In this document: positions 42,317-50,384 of the stretch, in pieces
How positions within the stretch are numbered: the first letter of the stretch is position 1
Layout: every line of letters begins with the position of its first letter
NCBI RefSeq assembly: GCF_020616155.1
Contig: NZ_CP085530.1
Span: forward strand, 3,186,501 to 3,250,500
From: Vogesella sp. XCS3
Lineage (GTDB): Bacteria; Pseudomonadota; Gammaproteobacteria; Burkholderiales; Chromobacteriaceae
Direction: 5' to 3'
DNA length: 64,000 nt
Position numbers and translations under genes: made by a program
Notes under the pieces: model-generated
The model's input: the letters and a program-made list of their open reading frames with translations, nothing else
What the model was told of the DNA's origin: nothing
The model's database searches: none

Positions 42317-42503
42317 GTCATCCCACGCCCGGTTCTCCGGGCCCAGGCTGCTGCCAAGGTGCCAATCTAGGTCTTGCCGGACCCGGCACAGCCGGGCCGC
42401 ACCATAAGTACCCGAGTCCGCAGCCTTCCTGTTTACAAGCCCCACACGGTTTGCCTAGCAAACAGGGTGGGGCATCAATCTGCGCCCGGCTTGCCGGGCT
42501 TTT
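42317..42503 (+). ncRNA. Candidate structured RNA upstream of rdgB
   Basis: The 282-bp dusA-rdgB gap has no ORF that I credit but is full of pairing. GCCCGG/CCGGGC (42327-42342) makes the first hairpin. GGCTGC (42346-42351) pairs with GCAGCC (42420-42425), enclosing GGTGC/GCACC and CCCGGC-ACA-GCCGGG (42382-42396). A third hairpin joins GCCCCAC to GTGGGGC with inner GTTTGC/GCAAAC, and CCTGTTT/AAACAGG offers an alternative pairing. A terminator ends it. It could be an sRNA, 6S-like RNA or an rdgB leader; I could not match it to a known family. Confidence 0.4.
42484..42503 (+). terminator. Intrinsic terminator before rdgB
   Basis: GCCCGGC-TT-GCCGGGC followed by TTTT. Confidence 0.75.
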
Positions 42504-42568
42504 GGGTTTTATGGCGAGTACCCCTGCCAACAGCAAGGTTGGCCGCGCTACCCGCTGTGGAGTAAAGC

Positions 42569-43165
42569 ATGATCAATAAACTGGTACTGGCCAGCAATAA
42601 TGCCGGCAAGCTCAAGGAATTCGCCGCCTTGCTGGCCCCGCTGGGCATCGAGGTGATTCCGCAGGGCCGTCTGAACGTGCCCGAATGCCCCGAGCCGCAC
42701 TACACCTTTCTGGAAAACGCGCTGGAAAAAGCCCGTCACGCCAGCCACGTTACCGGCCTGCCGGCGCTGGCAGACGACAGCGGCATCTGCGTGGAAGCGC
42801 TGGGCGGCAAGCCCGGCGTGCTGTCGGCGCGTTACGCCGGCGAGCCCAAATCGGACGAGCGCAACAACGCCAAACTGGTAGAAAAACTGCAGGGTAAAGA
42901 CAACCGTCGCGCCTATTACTACTGCGTGCTGGTGTTGGTACGCCATGCCGATGACCCGCAGCCGCTGGTGGTAGACGGCGCCTGGTACGGCGAGGTGGTG
43001 GACACCCCGTCCGGCAACGGCGGCTTTGGCTACGACCCGTATTTCTGGCTACCGTCGCACGGCTGCACCGTGGCCGACCTGCCGGCCGACGCCAAGAACG
43101 CCATCAGCCACCGTGGCCAGGCCATGCAGGCGCTGCTGGCCAAGCTGCAGGCGCAACTGGCATGA
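42569..43165 (+). CDS. rdgB: dITP/XTP pyrophosphatase
   Basis: A 198-residue HAM1/RdgB enzyme. It opens with KLVLASNNAGKLKEF, and has ENALEKARHAS, the active-site LPALADDSGICVEAL, GVLSARYAG, GFGYDPYFWLP and a C-terminal SHRGQAMQAL. It removes dITP and XTP from the nucleotide pool. The stop overlaps the hemW start by ATGA. The order rdgB-hemW is common in proteobacteria. Confidence 0.95.
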   Translation: MINKLVLASNNAGKLKEFAALLAPLGIEVIPQGRLNVPECPEPHYTFLENALEKARHASHVTGLPALADDSGICVEALGGKPGVLSARYAGEPKSDERNNAKLVEKLQGKDNRRAYYYCVLVLVRHADDPQPLVVDGAWYGEVVDTPSGNGGFGYDPYFWLPSHGCTVADLPADAKNAISHRGQAMQALLAKLQAQLA

Positions 43166-44418
43166 GCGTGATTGATTTGTCTGCACTGAAAGGCGGCCTG
43201 AAAGAATTACCGCCGTTGTCGCTCTACATTCACTTCCCCTGGTGCGTGAAAAAATGCCCGTATTGCGACTTCAACTCGCACGAGTTCAAGCCGCAGGCCG
43301 GCAGCATCGCCATCCATGATGCGGCCAACGTTGGCCGCAACGGCGTGGGGCAGGGCTTTGACGAGATGGCCTACGTGGACACGCTGCTGCGCGACTTCGA
43401 GCTGAGCCTGCCCGCCATCTGGGGCCGCCCCATCACCACCATCTTCATGGGTGGCGGTACCCCCAGCCTGTTCAGCCCGCAGGCCATGGACGCGCTGTTG
43501 TCCGGCCTGCGCGCCCGCGCGCGCATCCACCCGGACGCCGAAATCACCATGGAGGCCAACCCCGGCACCTTCGAGCTGGAACGCTTTGCCGGCTACCGTG
43601 CGGCGGGTATCAACCGCCTGTCCATCGGTATCCAGAGCTTTGACCCCGGCCACCTGCAGGCGCTGGGCCGCATCCACGATGGCGACGAAGCGCGCCGCGC
43701 GGTAGAGATTGCGCTGACGCATTTTGATAACGTGAACCTGGACCTGATGTACGCGCTGCCGCAGCAAACGCTGGAACAGGGGCTGGCCGACATCGACACC
43801 GCCATCGCCTACGGCGTTAGCCACATCTCGGCCTACCATCTCACCATCGAGCCCAACACGCTGTTTGCCGTGCAGCTGCCGGCCAACCTGCCGGACGACG
43901 ACCTGTCGGCTGACATGCAAGAGGCTATCGAGGTGCGGCTGGAAGCCGCCGGCTACGTGCACTACGAAACCTCGGCCTTCGGCAAGCCCGGCCGTTTTGC
44001 GCGCCACAACGTCAACTACTGGCAGTTTGGCGACTACGTCGGCATCGGCGCCGGCGCCCACGGTAAGATCAGCGCCCACGACGGCATTGTGCGTGAAATG
44101 CGCTACAAGCAGCCGGCAGCCTATATGCAGGCGGTGGCCGATGGCCAGCCGGTGCAAACCCGCAACAAGGTTGGCCGCAAAGACCTGCCGTTCGAGTTCA
44201 TGATGAATCTGCTGCGCCTCACCGGTGGCTTTGAAAGCAGACTGTTCACCGAGCGTACCGGTTTGCCGGTATCCTGTATCCAATCACAATTGCAGCAAGC
44301 ACTGGCCGAGGGCCTGATCGAACAGGACCTCACCCACATCCGCCCCACGCTGAAGGGCCAGCGCTTTCTGAATGAACTGTTAACCCTGTTCCTGCACGAA
44401 GAAGAAGGAGAAGCCTGA
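43162..44418 (+). CDS. hemW: HemW (radical SAM family, haem chaperone)
   Basis: A 418-residue radical SAM protein. The cluster motif CxxxCxxC is at residues 28-35 (CVKKCPYC), followed by [26 protein letters not shown] and [17 protein letters not shown]. It was long called oxygen-independent coproporphyrinogen oxidase; HemW binds haem and is thought to deliver it. About 21 extra residues (46-66) follow [10 protein letters not shown], compared with the E. coli protein as I recall it. They are encoded around a perfect palindrome of two repeat copies. A third copy is at 44170. Coupled to rdgB (4-bp overlap) and ridA (1-bp overlap). Confidence 0.9.
   Translation: MSVIDLSALKGGLKELPPLSLYIHFPWCVKKCPYCDFNSHEFKPQAGSIAIHDAANVGRNGVGQGFDEMAYVDTLLRDFELSLPAIWGRPITTIFMGGGTPSLFSPQAMDALLSGLRARARIHPDAEITMEANPGTFELERFAGYRAAGINRLSIGIQSFDPGHLQALGRIHDGDEARRAVEIALTHFDNVNLDLMYALPQQTLEQGLADIDTAIAYGVSHISAYHLTIEPNTLFAVQLPANLPDDDLSADMQEAIEVRLEAAGYVHYETSAFGKPGRFARHNVNYWQFGDYVGIGAGAHGKISAHDGIVREMRYKQPAAYMQAVADGQPVQTRNKVGRKDLPFEFMMNLLRLTGGFESRLFTERTGLPVSCIQSQLQQALAEGLIEQDLTHIRPTLKGQRFLNELLTLFLHEEEGEA
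43320..43339. repeat. Perfect 20-bp palindrome of two abutting repeats inside hemW
   Basis: TGCGGCCAAC directly followed by GTTGGCCGCA. It encodes AANVGR within the apparent insertion of HemW. Confidence 0.92.
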
Positions 44419-44804
44419 TGGCTAAAGAAATCATCCATACCGATAAAGCCCCGGCCGCAATCGGCGCCTACTCGCAAGCCGTCAAGGCTGGCAACACCGT
44501 GTACCTGTCCGGCCAGATCCCGCTGGACCCTGCCACCATGACCGTGGTGGAAGGCGGTTTTGCTGCTGAAACCCACCAGATGTTCAAAAACCTGCAAGCC
44601 GTGTGCGAAGCCGCCGGCGGCAGCCTGGACCAGATCGTGAAGCTGAATGCCTTCCTGACCGACCTGTCCAACTTTGGCACCTTCAACGAAATCATGGGCC
44701 AGTACTTCAGCCAGCCGTTCCCGGCACGCGCCGCCATCGGCGTGGCCAGCCTGCCTAAAGGCGTACAGGTAGAAGCCGACGCCGTGATGGTGCTGGGCGA
44801 GTAA
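44418..44804 (+). CDS. ridA: 2-iminobutanoate/2-iminopropanoate deaminase RidA
   Basis: A 128-residue YjgF/RidA protein. It has [28 protein letters not shown], the binding-site region [21 protein letters not shown], and the C-terminal [22 protein letters not shown] with the Arg that binds the substrate carboxylate. It hydrolyses reactive enamine/imine products of PLP enzymes. Its ATG shares one base with the hemW stop. A terminator follows. Confidence 0.93.
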   Translation: MAKEIIHTDKAPAAIGAYSQAVKAGNTVYLSGQIPLDPATMTVVEGGFAAETHQMFKNLQAVCEAAGGSLDQIVKLNAFLTDLSNFGTFNEIMGQYFSQPFPARAAIGVASLPKGVQVEADAVMVLGE

Positions 44805-44827
44805 GCTGCCACCTGGTAGCCATAAGC

Positions 44828-44851
44828 AAAGCGGCCTGCGGGCCGCTTTTT
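44828..44851 (+). terminator. Intrinsic terminator after ridA
   Basis: AAAGCGGCC-TGC-GGGCCGCTTTTT; it ends the rdgB-hemW-ridA unit. Confidence 0.87.
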
Positions 44852-44937
44852 GTTTGGCTGCAACATCGCCCGGATAAGTCTGTGGTGCATCCGGAGTAGA
44901 TAGGTCGTCAGCGTCGATACTGGTAATACTGCACAAG

Positions 44938-44971
44938 GTTGGCCGCAAACATTCGCATTACTGCGGCCAAC
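44938..44971. repeat. Inverted pair of the repeat between convergent genes
   Basis: GTTGGCCGCA (44938-44947) and TGCGGCCAAC (44962-44971), 14-nt loop, 11-bp stem with flanking G/C. It sits between the separate terminators of ridA and sstT, so it is not needed for termination. Confidence 0.87.
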
Positions 44972-44997
44972 CCTGGACCGTTTGTCCCGCTCGCCAC

Positions 44998-45026
44998 AAA
45001 AAAGCCCGCTCATCCGAGCGGGCTTT
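44998..45026 (-). terminator. Intrinsic terminator after sstT
   Basis: AAAGCCCGCTC and GAGCGGGCTTT pair around ATCC; the A-run at 44998-45003 gives a T-tract on the minus strand. Confidence 0.82.
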
Positions 45027-45057
45027 GCCTTGTTGGCTGTCTGGCCAATAAAAACGA

Positions 45058-46308
45058 TCAGCCGTGCTGGCGCGCCAGTTGCGGCGCGTCTTCGTGTACG
45101 TCGCCGGTGGCGATGCAGGCGGCGGCGGTGAACAGCACGTCGGTGGAGCTGTTCAGCGCGGTTTCGGCCGAATCCTGTACCACGCCGATGATGAAGCCCA
45201 CGGCGACCACTTGCATGGCCACATCGTTGCTGATGCCGAACAGGCTGCACGCCATCGGGATCAGCAGCAGCGAGCCGCCAGCCACGCCGGACGCGCCGCA
45301 AGCGGCGACGGTAGACAGCACCGACAGCAGCAGGGCGGTAGGCAGGTCAATGTGGATGCCCAGCGTGTGCACGGCGGCCAGGCTCAGCACCGAGATGGTA
45401 ATGGCGGCACCGGCCATGTTGATGGTGGCACCCAGCGGGATGGACACGGCGTAGGTGTCTTCATTCAGGCCCAGCTTCTTGCACAGGTTCATGTTTACCG
45501 GGATGTTGGCCGCGGAGCTACGGGTAAAGAAGGCGGTCACACCGCTTTCGCGCAGGCAGGTGAAGACCAGCGGGAACGGGTTGCGGCGGATGGTGAGGCC
45601 GACGATCAGCGGGTTCACCACCAGCGCGATGAACAGCATGGCACCGACAAGTACCAGCAGCAGCTTGCTGTAGCCCAGCAGTGCCGACAGGCCGGTGGTT
45701 GCCACCGCTTCGGCCACCAGGCCGAATACGCCGATAGGGGCAAAGCGGATGATGACGCCCACAATGCGCGACACGCCGTCAGCCAGCTCGTTCAGCAGGG
45801 TTTTGGTGCTGTCGCTGGCGTGGTGTAGTGCCATGCCCAGTGCTACGGCCCAGGTGAGGATGCCGATGTAGTTACCGGTAGCGATGGCGTTGATCGGGTT
45901 ATCCACAATCTGGAACACCAGGTTATTCAGTACCTGGCCGATACCGCCTGGCGGCGTGGTGCCGGTAGCGGCAGCCACCAGCTGCAGCGTGGTGGGGAAG
46001 GCGAAGCTGGCCAGCACGCCGGTAACGGCAGCCAGGAAGGTGCCCAGCAGATACAGGGTGAGTACCGGGCGCATATTGGTCTGCACGCCCTGCTTTTTAT
46101 TGGCAATAGCGCTGGCCACCAGCACGAAGACCAGCACCGGGGCCACGGCTTTCAGGCCTTTGACGAACAGGCTGCCCAGGAAGGTCAGCGACTTGGCGGT
46201 GTCAGGGGCAACACTGGCTACGGCGATACCGGCCAGCAAACCGATCAGGATCTGCAGCACAATGCTGCCGTTCATGATGCGGTGGATCAGGGTAGGGTTC
46301 TGCTGCAT
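45058..46308 (-). CDS. sstT: Serine/threonine:sodium symporter SstT
   Basis: A 416-residue DAACS-family transporter. It opens with [18 protein letters not shown] and has [23 protein letters not shown], a serine-rich re-entrant loop [31 protein letters not shown] and a second hairpin [22 protein letters not shown]. The pattern is that of SstT rather than DctA. It imports serine and threonine with sodium. It is a single gene with its own terminator; the upstream 336-bp gap is described separately. Confidence 0.92.
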   Translation of the reverse strand: MQQNPTLIHRIMNGSIVLQILIGLLAGIAVASVAPDTAKSLTFLGSLFVKGLKAVAPVLVFVLVASAIANKKQGVQTNMRPVLTLYLLGTFLAAVTGVLASFAFPTTLQLVAAATGTTPPGGIGQVLNNLVFQIVDNPINAIATGNYIGILTWAVALGMALHHASDSTKTLLNELADGVSRIVGVIIRFAPIGVFGLVAEAVATTGLSALLGYSKLLLVLVGAMLFIALVVNPLIVGLTIRRNPFPLVFTCLRESGVTAFFTRSSAANIPVNMNLCKKLGLNEDTYAVSIPLGATINMAGAAITISVLSLAAVHTLGIHIDLPTALLLSVLSTVAACGASGVAGGSLLLIPMACSLFGISNDVAMQVVAVGFIIGVVQDSAETALNSSTDVLFTAAACIATGDVHEDAPQLARQHG

Positions 46309-46463
46309 AGGGGTTCCACGGTTCTGTCGTTATAGGTATCTGGCATGCCTGCGGGCGCGCCGGCTGGCTTGCGGCCAACCTCCAAGACGATTCAAAACTG
46401 CAGAACAATCAAACGGGTACAGCCGTACAAGCAACAGCGGGGCGCAGTGTAACAAAATTTTAT

Positions 46464-46505
46464 TGGTGACAGAATCCTGTATCCAAAAGCTGTCAACTGT
46501 CACCA
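46464..46505. promoter_or_regulatory. Inverted repeat in the sstT-phzF divergent gap
   Basis: In the 336-bp gap 46309-46644, TGGTGACAG (46464-46472) and CTGTCACCA (46497-46505) form a perfect 9-bp inverted repeat with a centre spacing of 33 bp, about three helical turns. The minus strand also holds TTGACA near 46492-46497. The rest of the gap holds one TGCGGCCAAC copy (46370) and nothing else that I can support. Confidence 0.4.
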
Positions 46506-46644
46506 TTGTCAGCCTGGTAAAAACAATCTGTTTACCCTTGCCCGCTTTATGCAGCGGCTGCCGGCGTGGCCTAATGGGTGCTGAGTGGCCTGCGCCCGCT
46601 TTGTTTGCCATGCCGCAGGCCAACGCCAGCCCCAAGGAGCCCGC

Positions 46645-47490
46645 ATGCGCCAGTGTTATCCCTACCAGATCGTCAACGTATTTGCCGAAAGCCGCTTTGG
46701 TGGCAACCCGCTGGCGGTGTTTACCGACGCGGCCGGCCTGTCCGACGCCGACATGCAGCTGATTGCGCGTCAGTTCAACCTGTCCGAGACAGTATTCATC
46801 CACCCCGGCGACGACGCCGCGCTGGCCAGCCTGCGTATCTTTACCCCCAGCTACGAGCTGCCGTTTGCCGGGCACCCAACTATCGGTAGCGCGGCGGTGC
46901 TGCACGCGCTGCGCCAGCCGGGCGATGCCTTTACGCTGCGCACGCAGGCGGGGCTGATACCGATCACGCTGAACGATGGTGTGTTTCGCCTCACCGCTGT
47001 GGCCGCTACGCAGCGTGCGGCCAACGTTGGCTGCACCGAGGCTGCGGCCATGCTGGGGCTGGACGAGGCCGACATCGCGCTGGCACCGGTGTGGGTGAAT
47101 GCCGGCAGCGAGCAGATGCTGATCCGCCTGGCCAGCCGCGAGGCGGTGTTGCGCGCGCGGCCGGACCACACGCTGTTTACCCGCCACGCCACCCTGCGGC
47201 CCGGCCGTAGCATTGCTTACCTGTGGTATCAGGCCGACGGAGTGGCCACGGTGCGGCTGTTTTTCGAGCAGCAGGGCAGCGTGATCGAAGACCCGGGTAC
47301 CGGCAGCGCCTGCGCCAACCTGGGCGGCTGGTGTGTGTTGAACGGCCTGGCACCGTTGTCGTGGCGCATCGAACAGGGCGAAGCTATCCAGCGCCCCAAC
47401 GTGCTATATCTGGACGTGGCGGCCGATGGCAGGGTGCAGGTAGGTGGCAAGGTGCAAGCGGTGGCCGAGGGGGTCTTTACCTTGCCCTAG
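46645..47490 (+). CDS. PhzF-family isomerase-like protein
   Basis: A 281-residue PhzF/YddE-like protein. It has the N-terminal VNVFAESRFGGNPLAVF, the catalytic Glu context NLSETVFI, RIFTPSYELPFAGHPTIGSA, and the second-half pattern VIEDPGTGSACANLGGW. PhzF itself isomerises an intermediate of phenazine synthesis; most homologues, this one included, have no known substrate. No phenazine genes are near. ATG 46645 follows AAGGAG. It contains one repeat copy next to a near copy, making an imperfect palindrome at 47016-47035. Confidence 0.85.
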   Translation: MRQCYPYQIVNVFAESRFGGNPLAVFTDAAGLSDADMQLIARQFNLSETVFIHPGDDAALASLRIFTPSYELPFAGHPTIGSAAVLHALRQPGDAFTLRTQAGLIPITLNDGVFRLTAVAATQRAANVGCTEAAAMLGLDEADIALAPVWVNAGSEQMLIRLASREAVLRARPDHTLFTRHATLRPGRSIAYLWYQADGVATVRLFFEQQGSVIEDPGTGSACANLGGWCVLNGLAPLSWRIEQGEAIQRPNVLYLDVAADGRVQVGGKVQAVAEGVFTLP

Positions 47491-47510
47491 GGCTAGGTGT
47501 TTCCCACAAT

Positions 47511-47534
47511 AAAGGCAGCCGCGGCTGCCTTTTG
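47511..47534 (+). terminator. Intrinsic terminator after the PhzF-like gene
   Basis: AAAGGCAGCCGC and GCGGCTGCCTTTT form a near-perfect palindromic stem with a short T-tail. Confidence 0.75.
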
Positions 47535-47719
47535 CCATTTTGCGGTGGCACGGTGCGTTGCGAATACGCCCGTGGCGGGTAAAGCTGGCCGGCCAGCCAT
47601 TGACGCTACCGCGGCGCGCTGATAATTTTCTGCGCTACGGCTAGAGCCGTAGCTCGAAACAGGCGTTTGATGGCATGAGGGGTGCCGGACGCCCACAAAC
47701 ACAATACGAGGGAGTACAG

Positions 47720-48151
47720 ATGAAAACATTCGCAAAACTGGCCGTGGTGACCGCATTGAGCCTGTGCAGCAGCCTGGCGCTGGCCGCCGGCGCCGGTGGT
47801 ACCTGGAAAACCATCGATGACGAAACCAAGCAGGCCAAGGCACTGGTGGAAATCACCGAAGCCGCCAACGGCGAGCTGACTGGCAAGATCATCAAACTGT
47901 TTGCTAACCCGGATGCCGTGTGCGACAAGTGCGAAGGCGCACTGAAAGGCAAGCCGGTAGTGGGCATGACCATTCTTACCGGCCTGAAAAAAGACGGCGA
48001 TGACTGGGAAGGCGGCAAGATCCTGGACCCGAAATCGGGCAAGGTCTACAGCGCCAAAGCCAAGCTGACCGACGGCGGCAAGAAGCTGGAAGTGCGTGGC
48101 TTCCTGGGCGTCGCCCTGCTGGGCCGTACCCAGACCTGGGAACGCCAGTAA
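47720..48151 (+). CDS. DUF2147 exported protein
   Basis: A 143-residue protein. A Sec signal peptide (residues 1-23, AKLAVVTALSLCSSLALAAG) precedes a small beta-rich domain of the DUF2147 family: GTWKTIDDETKQAKALVEI, NGELTGKIIKLF, a Cys pair VCDKCEG, GGKILDPKSGKVYSAKAKL and the C-terminal LEVRGFLGVALLGRTQTW. Family members are periplasmic and of unknown function, probably small-molecule binders. ATG 47720 follows GAGGGAG. Confidence 0.85.
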   Translation: MKTFAKLAVVTALSLCSSLALAAGAGGTWKTIDDETKQAKALVEITEAANGELTGKIIKLFANPDAVCDKCEGALKGKPVVGMTILTGLKKDGDDWEGGKILDPKSGKVYSAKAKLTDGGKKLEVRGFLGVALLGRTQTWERQ

Positions 48152-48252
48152 GCGCGCTGCGCACCCTTAGCCTGCCGGCTTGCTAGCCGCCGGGCAGTTA
48201 TCGAAGCGGGATGGCTTGTGCCATCCCGTTTTGCATTGGGTACAATCGCAGC

Positions 48253-50301
48253 ATGAACGCTACCGTCGACATCGCCAGCCAGCCCATTGTGGCCGCTGCC
48301 GCCACCGCCAAGAGGCTGGAAAAGCTGGGTCTGACCCGCCGTTTCGACCTGGTGCTGCACCTGCCACTGCGCTACGAGGACGAAACCCACCTCTACCCCA
48401 TCCAGCAGGCGCCTTACGGGCAGGCGGTGCTGGTAGAGGGCGAAGTGACTAATTGCGAGGTACAGTTCCGCCCGCGCCGCCAGCTGGTGGCGCAGATCGA
48501 AGACAAAAGCGGCAAGCTGGTGTTGCGCTTCATCCATTTCTACCCCAACACCCAGCAGGCGCTGGCCAAGGGCCGCCGTGTGCGCGCGCTGGGCGAGGTG
48601 CGGCGCGGCTTCTTTGGCGACGAGATGGTGCACCCCAAGCTGCGCGAGGTGCTAGAGGGCGACCCGCTGGCCGACAGCCTGACCCCGGTCTACCCCACGG
48701 TTAACGGCCTGTCGCAGCCGGTACTGCGCCGCCTGATCCATGCCGAATTGAAAGCGCAGCCGATACCGGAAACCCTGCCCGACGAGGTGCGCCGCGGCCT
48801 GGGGCTGATGCCGCTGGCCGACGCGGTACACCTGCTGCACCGGCCGGGGCCGGAGTATTCCGCCACCCAGCTCACCGATGGCAACCTGCCGGCCTGGCAG
48901 CGGCTGAAGTTTGACGAGCTGCTGGCGCAGCAGCTGTCTATGCGGCTGGCCTACCGCGCGCGGCGCGAGGGCAGTGCGCCGGTGATCCAAGGTGACGGTA
49001 GCCTGCGTGTGCAGCTTGCGGCCAACCTGCCGTTTGCCCTGACCGGCGCGCAGCAAAAAGTATTAGGCGAGATCGTGGCCGACTTGGCGCAGCCGCACCC
49101 GATGAACCGTTTGTTGCAAGGCGACGTGGGCAGCGGCAAGACCATTGTGGCTGCCATGGCCGCGCTGGCGGCGATCGAGGCGGGGTTTCAGGTGGCGCTG
49201 ATGGCGCCTACCGAGATCCTGGCCGAGCAACATTACGTGAAGTTGGCCGCATGGCTGGCACCGCTGGGCATCGAGGTGGCTTGGCTCTCCGGCAGCCTGC
49301 GCAAGAAAGCGCGGGGCGAGATGGCCGCCAAAATCGCCAGCGGCGAAGCGCGGCTGGCGGTGGGCACCCACGCGCTGTTCCAGGACGACGTGGCCTTTGA
49401 GCGGCTGGGCTTGGTGATTGTCGATGAACAGCACCGTTTTGGCGTCGGCCAGCGCCTGGCATTGCAGCAGAAAGGCGCCGAGCCGCACCAGCTGATGATG
49501 TCGGCCACGCCGATACCGCGCACGCTGGCCATGAGCTTCTACGCCGACCTGGACGTATCGGTGATCGACGAGCTACCGCCGGGGCGTACGCCTATCGTCA
49601 CCAAGCTCATCAGCGCCGAGCGCCGCGACGAGGTGGTGCGCTTTGTCGACAAGGCCTGCCGCGAGGGCAACCAGGTGTACTGGGTGTGCCCGCTGATCGA
49701 AGAGTCGGAAACCCTGCAGCTGCAAACGGCAGTGGATACCCACGTGGTGCTGCAGCAAGACCTGCCGCAGTGGGGCGTAGGCTTGGTCCATGGCCGCATG
49801 AAGGCCGCCGAGAAGGCCGAGGTGATGGGGCAGTTCATCCGCAATGAACTGCAATTACTGGTAGCAACCACGGTGATCGAGGTGGGTGTGGATGTGCCCA
49901 ACGCCAGCCTGATGGTGATCGAACACGCCGAGCGCATGGGCCTGGCGCAGCTGCACCAGTTGCGCGGCCGGGTAGGGCGTGGTGCGGCCAAGTCCACCTG
50001 TGTGCTGCTGTTTGATGCGCCGCTGTCGGAGCTGGCCAAGGCACGGCTGAAGGTGATCTACGAAAACACCGACGGTTTCGAGATTGCCCGTCAGGATTTG
50101 AATATCCGCGGCCCCGGCGAGTTTCTGGGCGCGCGCCAGAGCGGCCTGCCCATGCTGCGTTTTGCCGATCTGGAAGCCGATATCGAGCTGCTGGAAGCCG
50201 CGCGCGAGCTGGCGCCGCAGCTGCTGCAACGTTGGCCGCAATACGCGCAGGCGCACCTTAACCGCTGGCTGGCGGGGCGGGCACATTTCCTGAAAGCCTA
50301 G
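48253..50301 (+). CDS. recG: ATP-dependent DNA helicase RecG
   Basis: A 682-residue RecG (E. coli 693). The N-terminal wedge/OB domain (about 1-230; YGQAVLVEGEVTNCEVQFRPRRQL) is followed by the helicase: Walker A LLQGDVGSGKTIVA, motif II IVDEQHRFGVGQR, motif III MSATPIPRTLAMS, and motif V/VI ATTVIEVGVDVPNASLMVIEHAERMG and QLRGRVGRG. RecG remodels stalled forks and Holliday junctions. Three repeat copies lie inside (49017, 49242, 50231). It stands alone with a terminator after it. Confidence 0.95.
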   Translation: MNATVDIASQPIVAAAATAKRLEKLGLTRRFDLVLHLPLRYEDETHLYPIQQAPYGQAVLVEGEVTNCEVQFRPRRQLVAQIEDKSGKLVLRFIHFYPNTQQALAKGRRVRALGEVRRGFFGDEMVHPKLREVLEGDPLADSLTPVYPTVNGLSQPVLRRLIHAELKAQPIPETLPDEVRRGLGLMPLADAVHLLHRPGPEYSATQLTDGNLPAWQRLKFDELLAQQLSMRLAYRARREGSAPVIQGDGSLRVQLAANLPFALTGAQQKVLGEIVADLAQPHPMNRLLQGDVGSGKTIVAAMAALAAIEAGFQVALMAPTEILAEQHYVKLAAWLAPLGIEVAWLSGSLRKKARGEMAAKIASGEARLAVGTHALFQDDVAFERLGLVIVDEQHRFGVGQRLALQQKGAEPHQLMMSATPIPRTLAMSFYADLDVSVIDELPPGRTPIVTKLISAERRDEVVRFVDKACREGNQVYWVCPLIEESETLQLQTAVDTHVVLQQDLPQWGVGLVHGRMKAAEKAEVMGQFIRNELQLLVATTVIEVGVDVPNASLMVIEHAERMGLAQLHQLRGRVGRGAAKSTCVLLFDAPLSELAKARLKVIYENTDGFEIARQDLNIRGPGEFLGARQSGLPMLRFADLEADIELLEAARELAPQLLQRWPQYAQAHLNRWLAGRAHFLKA

Positions 50302-50338
50302 CGCAGCAGGCGGCCAAGCTGGCCGCTGTGCGGGCATG

Positions 50339-50366
50339 AAAAAAGGCTGCCGGTTGGCAGCCTTTT
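50339..50366 (+). terminator. Terminator between recG and pit
   Basis: AAAAGGCTGCC and GGCAGCCTTTT pair around GGTT, with A and T runs on both sides for the convergent genes. Confidence 0.83.
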
Positions 50367-50384
50367 GCATGGTGCTAGCGGGTG

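Noticed and set aside
42317..42503. Definite call of 6S RNA, RNase P RNA or a cobalamin riboswitch
   Set aside because: I could not find the conserved blocks of RNase P or cobalamin riboswitches, nor fold a clear 6S closing stem, so only a generic structured RNA is called.
46645..47490. Phenazine biosynthesis locus
   Set aside because: Only a PhzF-family homologue is present; no phzA, B, C, D, E or G genes are nearby, and most PhzF homologues are unrelated to phenazines.
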